The notes under the pieces are model-generated. The model was not told the DNA's origin and searched no databases. It was given only the letters and a program-made list of their open reading frames with translations. From Rugalucina vietnamica (lineage: Eukaryota; Mollusca; Bivalvia; Lucinida; Lucinidae): a stretch of DNA of 64,000 nucleotides. The translations under genes were made by a program, and so were the position numbers. The stretch spans positions 36,066,139 through 36,130,138 of the forward strand of contig OZ024870.1 of the NCBI GenBank assembly GCA_964017185.1. The letters run 5' to 3'. Shown piece after piece: positions 10,400 through 21,662 of the stretch; position 1 is the stretch's first letter, and the number at the start of each line of letters is the position of its first letter.

Positions 10400-10444
10400 C
10401 TGAAACAAAAATAGGTACTGTCTGATGTTTGAAAACAAACATAT

Positions 10445-10678
10445 GAGCTAATGCGTGAGAAAACCAACAATTTGGGTTTCCACCAGGTCAGACACAAACC
10501 AGGCTGTACAGTCACAGAAGATGGCTAGAGGCTGGAAATTTTGTATTTAGAAAGTAGAGCAATTGTACTATCCGTGTAGCGAAAACAAAGGCGCTGGTCA
10601 GCTTTGCAGTAACTGCGAAGCTGATCTGCGCCTTTGTTTTCGCCTATGCAGATTGTTCGTTTTCCCATGCGGCGGCTC
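10445..10678 (-). mobile_element. GAGCC-family MITE, copy 7
   Basis: Reverse-oriented copy, ATAT on both sides, 45 bp upstream of the exon 5 acceptor. Confidence 0.9.
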
Positions 10679-10730
10679 ATATTAAACTTTGATAGATAAC
10701 CATATAAGACTCTTGAGCTTGATACAAATA

Positions 10731-11774
10731 CACTGAAAAAAAGTTATAAGAGGCCACCTCATATTTTGTCTTCTAGTTCAGAAAGTAAAATACGATCAAT
10801 TAAAATTCATGATCATATGAATAAACCAATGTCTAACAGTGGCTCTGTGAGTTTCTGCATTCCAAAATGCGTGATACTTCTCACACAGACGAAGCATGTG
10901 TAAAGGTACCCTATTTCGCAAAGTCACACTTTATTAACATCAAATTAAATGTCATATTATGACGTTGTGTTTTTACATTTTAATTTATTTGAAAGTGCTA
11001 CTGACTGCCATGATGCAAGATAAAATTAAGTCAAAAGTGTTGCTGCAATAAGAATCTTCGTTTCTGTTTTGCACATGCAAGAAGACAACAACCTGAATAA
11101 CAGGAATTCAGCTTTTGTATGCAATTTGCATACCAACTTTGTTCTTCTCCAGTTGCGTTATTATCAGCAGCACGGCATTGAAATTTTCAGCGATTATTTA
11201 GGTCAAATACTAGACTCTGATAAACTTTGAAAATTAAAAAAATCGTCCATAAATTTTGTTATTTTGTTCGTTAAAAATTGGCATTGAAACCGGAAGTGTG
11301 CGGCAGCCTTGACATGTTGGTCCTCGAAAATGGTCAAAAACAGTTCAGTCGAATTATATCTCTCATTTCCAGGCCTCATCAAGTGAATTTAACAGGGGTC
11401 AACATGTTTAAGAGGCACATTTATGAATTTTTCAAAAAATCTCAAAATTGGCGATTTTTAAAAATGCATAAAAATTCTACCAGTAGAGAAAATTCGAATG
11501 TTTGATGTTTTTCCGAGCCGTAACGACCCCTTTGATGACACCCGTTCCTAATTTCAATAAATGGTGTGCTGTATCCAATTTTTTATTTAAAAACATTGAT
11601 TTTTGCATTTTTACTCCAAAAACGCCTTTATTAAAAGAAAATTATTTCTTAACACTTTGGAACTTTACTTACTTGAAAGACACGTCTTTTGGCAAAAAAT
11701 TGTGCAATTTTGAACTTGGCTTAGAAACAAAAAATGAGTTTGAAAAGTGGCCTCTTTATAACTTGGTTTCAGTG
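10731..11774. mobile_element. 1.04-kb TIR element with TA duplication, non-autonomous
   Basis: Inverted ends CACTGAAA...GTTATAAGAGGCCAC and GTGGCCTC...TAACTTGGTTTCAGTG, each next to TA, as in Tc1/mariner-type insertions (other superfamilies are possible). Short ORFs at 11278-11780 resemble nothing known and are not preserved in the relative at 49092-50061, so no coding capacity is claimed. It lies in RANBP2 intron 4. Confidence 0.75.
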
Positions 11775-11943
11775 TATTGAAGTAATTGCAGCAAAAGTTA
11801 AGAGAACAAGAAAAGAATCCGATGCTACCAAATAAACAAGGTCTCCATATTTAATACAGGGTCACATAATAGCAGTAAAAATAAAACAAAAATTATTTCA
11901 CATAGACTCAAATTACAACCTAAAACTACAAGTATTCATATTT

Positions 11944-12178
11944 GAGCCGCATCGTGAGAAAACGGGATTATTGCCTATGCGAAAACAAAGGCGCAGATCA
12001 GCTTCGCGGTAACCGCGAAGCTGATCAGCGCCTTTGTTTTCGCTACTCGGATAGTACAATTCCTCTTCTACTTAAATCCGAAATTTCAAGCTTCTAGCTC
12101 TTTTCTGAGCTGGTACAGGTCGGTTTGTGTCGGACCTGGTCGGAAACCCCGAAGACCGGTTTTCTCGCGTTGCGGCTC
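11944..12178 (+). mobile_element. GAGCC-family MITE, copy 8
   Basis: Full-length copy with ATTT duplicated on both sides; its sequence is very close to copy 4. Confidence 0.9.
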
Positions 12179-12224
12179 ATTTTACAATTTGAAAAAATAA
12201 TAAGCCAAATGGAGGAGAACAAAC

Positions 12225-12277
12225 CTTGGCATGATCTCTGTTCACTGGTACTGTAGGATCACCATACAATTCACAAA
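12225..12277 (-). CDS. RANBP2: RANBP2 exon 4
   Basis: Acceptor ATTGTAG lies before base 12277 and donor GTTTGTTC after base 12225. The first two bases complete a Val codon from exon 3 and codons 101-117 read CELYGDPTVPVNRDHAK, ending in phase 0. This acceptor was chosen because an earlier AG would bring an in-frame stop; the result aligns with RanBP2 IAELLCKNDVTDGRAK. Confidence 0.82.
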
Positions 12278-12366
12278 CTACAATATAATCACAAACGAAC
12301 TTTACAAGACCGTAGAGCATCTTTTGAGATTTTAAGTTAACATTAACAACAAATCTAAATCTATAT

Positions 12367-12601
12367 GAGCCTGTGCGTGAGAAAACCAACAATTTGGGTT
12401 TATGACCAGGTCTGGCACAAACCAGGCTGTACAGTCACAGAAGATGGTTAGAGGCTGGAAATTTTGGATTTAGAAAGTAGAGGAATAGTACTATCCGTGT
12501 AGCAAAAACAAAGACGCTGATCAGCTTCGCAGTTACTGCGAAGCTGATCTGCGCCTTAGTTTTTGCCTATGCAGATTGCTGATTTTCCCATGGGGTGGCT
12601 C
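12367..12601 (-). mobile_element. GAGCC-family MITE, copy 9
   Basis: Reverse-oriented copy. Flanks are ATAT and AATT, so no exact duplication remains. Confidence 0.87.
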
Positions 12602-12832
12602 AATTATGATTTGTTGGGAAAACACTAAGCTTGGTAGGAAAGAAACAGATATGCTTTTAAATTTATATTTTAAAACAATCCACATTTTAGATGAAAATAG
12701 CAAAAACATCAATTAGTTTAGCAGCAGTTGGATGTACCCTAAATCAATTTCTTTTATACAGATTTGTGTTAGAGTCTTAGAGATTTTAATTTCTAATCAA
12801 ACTGTATTTTATTATGACAATGAATGAATCAC

Positions 12833-12990
12833 CTTTCAATATAATGTCTTTTTGTTCTGAGTCCAGATCTAAGGATCTCTTGTAGGCCTCTACAGCATAC
12901 TGTTTGTCTCTCAATGCCTCGTAGATCTGTCCTAACAACTTGTGGGCCTGGGGAACTGTCTCACGAACACTCAAAAATGCCTGGACATAT
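12833..12990 (-). CDS. RANBP2: RANBP2 exon 3 (TPR motif)
   Basis: Acceptor TAATATAG lies before base 12990 and donor GTGATTCA after base 12833. The first base completes an Arg codon; codons 48-99 include VPQAHKLLGQIYEALRDKQY and AVEAYKRSLDLDSEQKD, a clear TPR matching the RanBP2 TPR (AHRFLGLLYE... KAVECYRRSVELNPTQKD). It leaves in phase 1. This is the strongest family signal in the gene. Confidence 0.93.
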
Positions 12991-13079
12991 CTATATTAAA
13001 ACAGAAAATGTAAAATGCATTTTGTCAATATCTAAAGTTAACAAAAACATAACCTTCAATGTTCAATTTTAGGATAAAT

Positions 13080-13314
13080 GAGCCTCCTCATAAGAAAATC
13101 ATCAGTCTGCATATGTGAAAAACAAAGGTGCAGATCAGCTTCGTGGTAAACATGAAGCTGATCAGTCCCTTTGTTTTCGCTAGATGGATAGTACACTTCC
13201 TCTTCTTGTTAAATCCGAAATTTCAAGCGTCTAGCCTGCTTCTATGACTGTACAGTCTGATTTGTATTGGACCTGTTCGGAAACCACATCATTGGTTTCC
13301 TCACTAGACGGCTC
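13080..13314 (+). mobile_element. GAGCC-family MITE, copy 10
   Basis: Full-length but more diverged copy; flanks AAAT and AATT do not match exactly. Confidence 0.85.
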
Positions 13315-13377
13315 AATTATACAGTAACACACATACACTTATCTGATCTAATAGGCATACATGTACACATGTATCTG

Positions 13378-13466
13378 AGGCCGACCATAAAAAAAATGTT
13401 GGTTTGCTGTGCTCCTACCTACCCGCCAAAATTGGCCCTACCCAAAACAATTTATGGCCATTTTGA

Positions 13467-13497
<31 letters not shown>

Positions 13498-13747
13498 CAA
13501 AAATCTAAAAACAAGGATTCATTTTCACAAAATTATTCTTTCCAAAACCTTTTTTATATTCTGACAATGTTTTATTATACTGTTTTAATTTCAATATATC
13601 CTATTTTGAACCATATACATCTACTAATATAGCAAATTATAAAGACATTTTTCTGGTTCAAAAAAAAAAAAAATGACCTACCTGCCTACCCACACTAAAA
13701 TTGATGGGTAGGAGCACAGCAAACAAAGAATCATCTAAGGATGGCCT
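13378..13747. mobile_element. 370-bp TIR MITE with poly-T/poly-A interior
   Basis: Left end AGGCCGACCAT and TTTGCTGTGCTCCTACC are mirrored by GGTAGGAGCACAGCAAA and ATGGCCT at the right. The interior includes a 27-nt T run (13471-13497). It lies in RANBP2 intron 2. No target duplication could be defined. Confidence 0.7.
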
Positions 13748-14137
13748 GATAGAGAAAGCAATCCAATAAGCACAACTGACTGATCAGACAAGACTGTATT
13801 GATGCACAAGACTGTATTGATGCACATGCACACGAGTCACTGTCAAATTGCAGCTCAGGCTATATTGGTCATATTGATGGTTTTACTACAGTGCAGTACC
13901 AGTAATTAAAATTATTTCTGCATCAATTATAAGTGGTTCTGTTTCAATAAAAAAAAGTTCTCTGTATTGCATCCATGGGCAAGTTTCTGTTATACAACAG
14001 GTCTTTATGAAGAAATTAGCAAAATTGTTCTGCTCATTTCTTCCTAAAGACATTACATATCATCAATTGTCACCAAATACTCCCATAATCTGTAAAATAA
14101 ATTATAATAAATTATAATTAATAATAAATATACATAC

Positions 14138-14205
14138 CTTTTTCCAGATTCATAGTCTCCCACATCATAGTACAGCTTGGCAAACTGAAATCCTCTTGAA
14201 TTTCT
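14138..14205 (-). CDS. RANBP2: RANBP2 exon 2
   Basis: Acceptor GTTTTAG lies before base 14205 and donor GTATGTA after base 14138. The 68 bp encode RNSRGFQFAKLYYDVGDY then ESGK (codons 25-46), ending in phase 2, and match RanBP2 KSMKGFYFAKLYYEAKEYDL. Intron 1, upstream, is 7.4 kb of nested repeats. Confidence 0.92.
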
Positions 14206-14789
14206 CTAAAACAGAAACAGGTGATGACAAGAATATAGTATTACTGCAGACTGAGATTAAAATGTTTTGAACAACTGAAACCACTAGTCCAAGAATGAAT
14301 ACACATTATTTTTGTTGATGTTGTTTTTAATTCAAAATGACAGGTCTTCAATTATCATAATTTATTATGTGTACAATGATCAGGAAGGCAAGGCTGACAA
14401 GCTACTCTTTCATGGGAAGAAATCGATGTTCGTCACCAGAACCGCACCACGCCTTTTTGCTAAATTTGTCAAGGGTGTAACGGGGTCAATATTGCTGATT
14501 TAATCACTTTTAGATACCAGTAATTAAATCATGATCAGCCAGAAAAAATAATTGAGTTGAACAAATAATAATGGTACGCCAACGACAAGGAGCGATTCGT
14601 GTGTGAAGCATATTGCAGTAACGACATCTCTATGTATTGGTCTACAGTACATGATAACAGTTAGGCAATATGTGACAGCTGGTTTTAATTCTTTGGCTTT
14701 TAAAAATCTTGTATACGATTACCACCACCACATTAACATGGGAACCATGCTTTTCTTCTTATACTACAGTTTAGTACCAGTGCTTCAAA

Positions 14790-15424
14790 GCTGCGTTCTT
14801 CTTATGCTTCATTGCACAGAACACTTGGATTCTTGAGGAAAAACTTATTTTCTTGCCCCCAAGATGTTAAAGAAGCAGCTTATAAAGGACTAGTGCGCCC
14901 AGTCCTGGAATATGGAAGTTCTGTTTGAAATCCTCATACTAAATGCCTCCAAGACGAATTGGAGAAGGTACAGAATCGTGCCGCTAGATTTGTAACTAGG
15001 AATTATACTTTCGAGGAAGGTAGTATGACTGGCATTCTTGAACAACTCAAATGGGAATCTCTCAAGAAAAGGAGGACGGATAATCGACTTATATTACTAT
15101 ACAAAGGTCTGAAGAGTAAAGCCAGAATACCTACAGATGACCTTATCCCAAAGACTAGGCGTTGTAGAAATAGCCACTCCAAGGCATTTCAGCTTCCATC
15201 TGCTAGTATAGAGGCCTATAAATGTAGTTTCTTTCCCCAGACTATCAGGGACTGGAATGACCTCCCTGACTCTCTGTTTTCTACTGCTGAAATGCCAGAT
15301 GATTGTGTGTCCAAGTTCGCTTCACTCGTGCGTTCAAGGGACTAATTTCTCCCCCATCCGAACCCCCTGGTGAAGTAATGTCATTTGGCGTGTCACCAGT
15401 AAACCATTCAGATTCAGATTCATT
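14790..15424 (+). mobile_element. CR1/Jockey-like LINE, 3' fragment
   Basis: Encodes the C-terminal end of a non-LTR reverse transcriptase: words such as LGFLRKNL, LVRPVLEYGSSV, LEKVQNRAARFV and FFPQTIRDWNDLPD are typical. There is an in-frame TGA at 14926-14928 where Trp is expected. The fragment ends with ATTCAGATTCAGATTCA, the short 3' repeat seen in CR1-type LINEs. It is 5'-truncated and dead. Confidence 0.85.
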
Positions 15425-15529
15425 GATCCAGTCGGAATGATGTCATCGGTCATTCGTACAAGGTGAATGACTCCGTAATTATCGCTATGGCCTTACTGAA
15501 TTCAAAGCAGAAGATATGAACTAGAAAAA

Positions 15530-16691
15530 GTGCCTTGAGAGGCACGTATACCCCCGGCTGGTAGCTGTCCCTTCACCCCCCCCCCACCCAATCCCCCCAC
15601 CCCCACACACACACACCCACCTTCCCACCGCCCCCAATCCAGACATTGCTACTGAAACTAACACATTGAACCTAAATTTCCAAATAAAAGAGAGCACCCT
15701 CAACAAAAGCACTGTCTAAAACCATTGGGAGTGTAGTAGAATGACAGATCTATTTTAAAGCAGTATACAGAGCTGACTTGTATACTCAATCTAGGACTTG
15801 ATCGCGGACATTGAGGGTCAGGTCCTCGGTCCTAGATGGAAAATAGAATGTCATTCTTCAATAATATTAATAAAAAAAAAATAAAAAATATACAATGTTC
15901 TAGATTTTGACCTCTAGCCCCACCCATGGCATGACCCTAGAGTCTTACGTCAATAGGAACAATTCATACCTTATAGAGTACCTATGGTGTAAGTATGAAT
16001 GATTTCTAAACATGGTGGTAAAGAAAAGTACATAAAATATAATTTTTAAAGAAGTTCTAGATTTTGACCTCTAGCCCCACCCCCCACACATGGACCCTAG
16101 AGTCTGAACCTTACATGGTACCTATTGTCTAAGTATGAATCCCTTCTGACAAGACATTGTGGATGTCAAGAAAATGGACTTACAGAAAATTTATCATGGT
16201 ATCTATCATATTATAAATGTGTCCTAGATTTTGACCTCTAGCCCCACCCCTGGGGATGGTACCGAGGATTTGGTGACATGGAATATGAAAGCAAACCCTA
16301 TAGTGTATTCATAAACTAAATCCCTATGATTGTTTGTTAAGATATGGACTTAGAGAAGAAACATTAACATTGTAAATAGCACATTTTAAAGGTGACCTAG
16401 ATTTTGACCTCCAGCCCCACCCCCGGGCATGGACCCTGGGGTCCGAACTCATGGAAATGAAGCAAACCCTATAGGGTACCTATGGTCCAAATATGAATGG
16501 TTTCTGACCATTGGTTCATGAGATATACACCTCTAGAGAAACTTTAACCAAAACTTTGACGTAAATTCCACGAACGTTCCGGAATTACGAACGAAGAAAC
16601 GAACTAACTAACTAACTAACTAACTAACATACGAACGGACAAACGGAAAAGCGAAAACTATATACCCGTCGGCATAAATGCCGGGGGTATA
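15530..16691 (+). mobile_element. Hairpin-ended tandem-repeat element (Helentron/'pearl'-like), type 2 termini
   Basis: A 5' hairpin (GTGCCT/AGGCAC, 15530-15545) runs into TATACCCCCGGC. Next come about five diverged units each starting near GTTCTAGATTTTGACCTC, then a CTAACTAACTAA run with an ACGAACGGAC spacer, and a 3' hairpin with arms TATACCCGTCGGCA and TGCCGGGGGTATA. The 5' word is the complement of the 3' arm. It is noncoding. The same internal unit is found in the element at 17109-19510 under different termini. Confidence 0.75.
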
Positions 16692-17108
16692 AAAAAATTT
16701 TTTGTACAAGTTTTGAAAATATCTTTAGATCGTAATCATTTCTTCAACTCAAGGTATGAGCCCCTTAATATTTCTAGCAAATTATGATTTTATAAGCATC
16801 TCAAAATTACCATGGATCGACCATTCGATCAAACGCCTTATTAGGAAATGTGTAAAAATGTACTTCCGGCAGAAAGTCAAGCAGTCCTGACATTAAGAAC
16901 CATTACAAACGGTTCAGAGCACATGTACAGAAAGCCATCAGAGATGCATATTGGAAACATATTTCCAATATCTTCTCCTTTGAAACTGATGACAATGGTC
17001 CCGATTGCCCAGAGAAAAAATGAAAAATGTAAAAGGTTTTGGTCATTTGTTAAGTCCCTCAAAAAAGACGAGTCAGGGATCACTTCACTAAGAGAAAACG
17101 GAATTCTA

Positions 17109-19510
17109 ATAAGAGCTGTCGCAGGACAGCGTGCTCGACTGCTTCTGACCTTTGTCAAACATAAGGCCAAACCCGACTAGTAACCCAAAGCATTATGCTC
17201 ATACATCTTTTTGCCTTGATGCAATAAGGCAAAATCACTGAACCATGAAAGTTAACTATAACTACCTAAGATTTAAAGGTCTCACTCATATTGTGAAAGA
17301 AGTGTGTTCATATACCAACTGAGTGCCAAGACACAAGGCAAAATCACTGAACCGTGAAATAAGGTCACACTGACCTATAAGTATTTCAGGGTCAAAGCCT
17401 CAAAGGTCTACTTACTCATAATGTGAAAGAAATCTGATCATATACCCATTCAATGTTGAGATATAAAGCAAAATCACTGAACCATGAAATTAGGTCATAG
17501 TGACCTATAAGTATGTTTGGGTTCAAGGTCTGGTCATACTCATTCATAATCAGAAAGAAGTATGAAAAATACCAACTGAGTGTTGAAATATAAAGCAAAA
17601 TCACTGAACCATGAAATTAGGTCACAGTGACCCAGGAATACTTTACGGTCAAAGGTCTTGTCATACTCATACATATCGTGAAAGAAATATGTTCATATAC
17701 CAATTGAGTGCCGAGATATAAAGGAAAATCACTGAACTGTGAAATTAGGTCATATTGACCTAGGACTACTTTAGGTTCAAAGGTCTTGTCATACGCAAAC
17801 ATAGTGTGAAAGAAGTTTGTTCATAAACTACTTAAGTGCCGAGATATAAGGCAAAGTCACTGAACCGTGAAATTAGGTCACAGTGACCTATAAGTATATT
17901 GGGGTCAAAGGTCTGGTCATACTCACTCATAATCTGAAAAAAGTATGAAAATATTCTAATTGAGTGTCAAGATATAAGGCAAAATCACTGAACCGTGAAA
18001 TTAGGTCACAGAGACCTAGGACTACTTCAGGGTCAAAGGTCTTGTCATACGCAAACATACTTTGAAAGAAGTTTGTTCATAAACCATTTGAGTATCGAGA
18101 TATAAGGCAAAATCACTGAACCGTGAAATTAGGTCACAGTGACCTATAAGTATATTGGGGTCAAAGGTCTGGTCATACTCACTCATAATCTGAAAAAAGT
18201 ATGAAATTATACTAAATGAGTGTCAAGATATAAGGTAAAATCACTGAGGCGTGAAATTAGGTCACAGTGACCTAGGACTAATTCAGGGTCAAAGGTCTTG
18301 TCATACGCAAACATACTTTGAAAGAAGTTTGTTCATAAACCATTTGAGAACTGAGATATAAGGCAAAATCACTGAACCGTGAAATTAGGTCACAGTGACC
18401 TATAAGTATATTGGGGTCAAAGGTCTGGTCATACTCACTCATAATCTGAAAAAAGTATGAAAATATACTAATTGAGTGTCAAGATATAAGGCAAAATCAC
18501 TGAACCGTGAAATTAGGTCACAGTGACCTATAAGTATATCGGGGTCAAAGGCCTGGTCGTACTAACTCATAATCTGAAAGAAGTAAGAAAATATACTAAT
18601 TGAGTGTCAAGATATAAGCCAAAATCACTGAACCATGGAAAGTAGGTCAACCGACCCTTACCGTCATGACACACAAGTCAGTGTCATAAAGTCAAAAGAT
18701 GAATGACCAACCATCTTCCTAAGTTGTTTCTATTAAGAAATAAAAAGAAAAAAAAATTGGGGAGTTCTAGATTTTGACCTCTAGCCCCGACCCAGAGGTC
18801 CGATGTCATGGAACCTAAAGTGTATGAAGTATGAATGCTTTATGATAAGTTGTTGTCAAGATATGGACTCCTTGTAAAAGTTACACAGCAGTACATCTAT
18901 TTTTGACAGTGTTCTAGTTTTTAACCTCTAGCCCCACCCCCCAGGCATGGACCGAGAGACCCGATGCCATTAAATGAAACTCAACCCTACAGGGTACCTA
19001 TGGTCCGAGTATGAAAGCCCTCTGATAAAAAGTTTTCAAGATATAGACTTCTAGAATACTATATCACAAAAAAGCCATTATTATTAATGGTGTTCTAGAT
19101 TTTAACCTCTAGCCCCACCCCCTGGCATGGACCCAGGGATCTGATGCCATGGAATGAAAGCCGACCCTACAGGGTGTCAATGGCCCAAGTATCAATGCTT
19201 TCTGATGAGTGGTTGTCAAGATATGGACTTCTAGAAAACTTTAACACAAGAATTGTCATTTTTGAAGGTGTTCTAGATTTTAACCTCCAGCCCCACCCCC
19301 TGGCCTGGACCCAGGGGCCCGATGCCATGGAATGAAAGCTAACCCTACAGGGTATCTATGGTCCAAGTATGAATGCTTTCTGATGAGTGGTTGTCAAGAT
19401 ATGGACTTCTAGAAAACTTTAACGCAAGTGTGACGCGCACGCGCACGCGCACGGGAACGTGGACGACCGAGGTGACTGCAATAGCTCTATGCACTTCGTG
19501 CAGTCGAGCT
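17109..19510 (-). mobile_element. Helentron/'pearl'-like element with two tandem arrays, inserted in the LINE
   Basis: Read on the minus strand it starts AGCTCGACTGCACGAAGTGC and GAGCTATTGCAGTCACC, and ends CGCTGTCCTGCGACAGCTC-TTAT. These are the same termini as the element at 29746-30399, so the two belong to one family. It sits between A/A (T/T on its own strand), the target choice known for Helentrons. Inside are a 128-bp array (about 17230-18640) and a second array (about 18755-19430) of roughly 170-bp units related to those at 15530-16691. No protein is encoded. Confidence 0.8.
17362..18529. promoter_or_regulatory. Ten-unit array with consensus estrogen-response elements (IR3) and DR1-like sites
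   Basis: AGGTCAnnnTGACCT is perfect at 17362, 17492, 17746, 17875, 18131, 18259, 18387 and 18515; the 13-bp core is intact at 17619 and one unit (about 18003) is mutated. Spacing is 127-130 bp. Most have spacer CAG, giving the exact vitellogenin A2-type ERE. Many units also carry GGGTCAAAGGTCT, a near-consensus DR1. Binding and activity are inferred. Confidence 0.6.
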
Positions 19511-21590
19511 AAAAACCAACATGGTTGATAAGGCAAACATCTGCAATAAACAATTTCAGTCGGCATTTACGCGTGAGACTGATTCTGAAATTCCCTCCAA
19601 AGGCACAAGCCCTTTTACCCCCATGCCAGGGTGAAATCAAGGTTGACCCTAAAGGGGTCCTCAAACTGCTGAATGGGCTAAAGGTTCACAAGGCACCTGG
19701 GCCAGACGGCCTGAGTGCTAGGGCATTAAAAGAATGTAGTTCTGAAATTGCCCCCATCTTGGCATTTATCTACAATGAGTCGCTTGCTCAGGGAACTGTA
19801 CCAGATGATTGGCGACAGGCAAATGTGGCCCCGGTGTATAAGAAAGGTGAGACATATGATGCAGCTAATTACAGACCGGTGTTGCTAACTTGCATCTGCT
19901 GCAAAACCTTAGAGCATATTATAGTCAGCAACATAAATAAGCATCTTTCCCTTGAAAATATTTTTGCTGACGTACAGAATGGTTTCCGTAGTCAGAGGTC
20001 TTGCGAGACCCAGCTGGTTCAGTTCTTTCACGACATGGTTAGTAACCTGGATCGAGCCCAGAACCGGGGTCAAAGACAAACGGATGTGATCATCATGGAT
20101 TTTGCAAAGGCCTTTGACAAGGTACCACACAAGAGGTTATTATACAAACTGCAATACTACGGGATTAGAGGATCTACTCACAAGTGGATCGCTTCATGGC
20201 TCTCTGAGCGCTATCAAAAAGTGGTGTTAGATGGCCAAGCCTCAGATCCAGTCCCGGTCTTATCTGGAGTCCCCCAAGGATCGGTCTTGGGACCAGTCCT
20301 TTTCTTGATATTTATTAACAACCTTCCGGACAATATCAGGTCATCTGTTTGTCTTTTTGCAGACGATTGTGTTTTGTATACGAACATAAATTCACTCACT
20401 GATTGCCAAATCCTACAAGAAGACCTGAATAGCCTTGCTTAATGGGAGACCGATTGGCAAATGAAATTCAACGTTGCCAAATGTCACTCAGTGGGGGTGA
20501 CCCGGCACCTCCCTAGCAATCAAATACATTTCAGCTACTCTCTACATCAGCAAACTCTGGAACAGGTTCGATCCGCCAAATACCTTGGACTTACTATCAC
20601 TGACGACTTGGAATGGGGTCAACATACTTCAGAAATTTCTTGTAAAGCAACTAAGAATGACCGTGAGGGCATATGGCAGTATAAAGAGATAGATAGACAT
20701 TGGGTTTTCTTCGGCGCAATTTGGCTCTTGCACCTCGGCACACAAATGAAGTTGCATACAAAACATTGGTTCGTCCTCAGCTTGAGTATGCAGCTCCTAT
20801 TTGGCATCCCTATAATGAAACTGAGACAAAAAAGGTGGAGAAAGTGCAGAAGACAGCAGCCAGGTGGACCTGCAGGCGATGGCGTAATAGGAGTAGCGTC
20901 GATGATATGTTGGACGAACTCGAGTGGCCATCTCTGGAGGACCGCAGGGTGAAGTCTTCCTTAACTTTCTTTTACAAGATTCACTCCGGTACAGTGTCTC
21001 TTGATAAAGATAGATATCTGACTCCGGCACCCAACTTAAGAAGTACCAGGGCATCTCAGACTCATAATTCACAATACACAAGATATTTGTCCTATACTGA
21101 AAACTGATCCTCTGAAGAATTCTTTTTCCCCCGAGGACTATCCCTTTATGGAATAGTCTTCCCTCTTCAGTGGTCTCATCAAAGACTGCTGAAGAATTTA
21201 AGGCTCTCATTTAGATCAGGGGTTCAGAGGTATATGTTTTAGTATGCCTCTGTTTAGCTTCTTGTAAATAGTTTTAATGGCCCATCCCGAATGTTCTCCT
21301 CGTCTTCCAAAATTTCAAAATTTAGCACCCACCCAACACCTGAGATGATGATCAGAAATTGATTGACTCAGTATATGAAGATAGATAGATTTTCGGTCGA
21401 AAAGAATAGTTTTTCGTGGAACAAATTTTGAAAAGCTAAAACTTGTACAAAGAAAAAAACACGAAGAAAGCAGCATTTAAACATGTTCTGTGATTGTTTG
21501 TTTGTTTGTTTTCCTGTTACTCCCATCAATCAATTTCTGATTATTCTTGGGAGGTGTACATTGTACACTCCGGTGTGTTTGCAGGATTAC

Positions 21591-21662
21591 CTCCTTTTCG
21601 TCCCTTATTTTATTAAGGATATGGGACACATGTCTGTCTACGTCTCGTTTTGTCTTGAACAT
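21591..21662 (-). CDS. RANBP2: RANBP2 exon 1 (start codon)
   Basis: ATG at 21662-21660 opens 24 codons, MFKTKRDVDRHVSHILNKIR then DEKE, ending in phase 0 at donor GTAATCCTG. RanBP2 starts with a comparable MxxSKADVERYI sequence, and exon 2 continues in frame. The frame stays open into the intron, but nothing beyond the donor resembles the family. Confidence 0.85.

Larger units (their letters stand above)
16790..21365 (+). mobile_element. CR1/Jockey-like LINE, interrupted and degenerate
   Basis: The left part (about 16790-17108) holds the region between endonuclease and RT (RFWSFVKSLKKDESGITSL, RENGIL). The right part (19511-21365) holds the RT: APGPDGLSARALKE, ANYRPVLLTC, AFDKVPHKRL, SGVPQGSVLGPVLFLIFINN and the catalytic FADD. 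A 2.4-kb element splits it at 17109-19510. An in-frame TAA at 20440-20442 and frame changes near 19630 and 20700 make it nonfunctional. The endonuclease domain is missing. It lies in RANBP2 intron 1, antisense to the gene. Confidence 0.87.
124..21662 (-). other. RANBP2: RANBP2 (Nup358) orthologue, 5' half of gene, exons 1-11
   Basis: Eleven exons on the minus strand (listed separately) join with consistent phase into about 436 codons matching the N-terminal TPR/alpha-solenoid part of RanBP2/Nup358, in collinear order. In the family this region anchors the protein on the cytoplasmic filaments of the nuclear pore; the Ran-binding, zinc-finger and SUMO E3 parts lie further on and would be left of this window. 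All introns read GT-AG on the minus strand. Exons are 53-228 bp, while intron 1 (14206-21590, 7.4 kb) and intron 10 (352-4570, 4.2 kb) are inflated by mobile elements. No frameshift or internal stop is seen in any exon. The assignment rests on motif strings such as GFQFAKLYY, the TPR in exon 3, GTLLLK and CDRLSQGG; a protein search would settle orthology. Confidence 0.9.

Noticed and set aside
11278-11780. Two ORFs inside the 1-kb TIR element, considered as a transposase
   Set aside because: No catalytic motif is visible and the frames are not kept in the copy at 49092.
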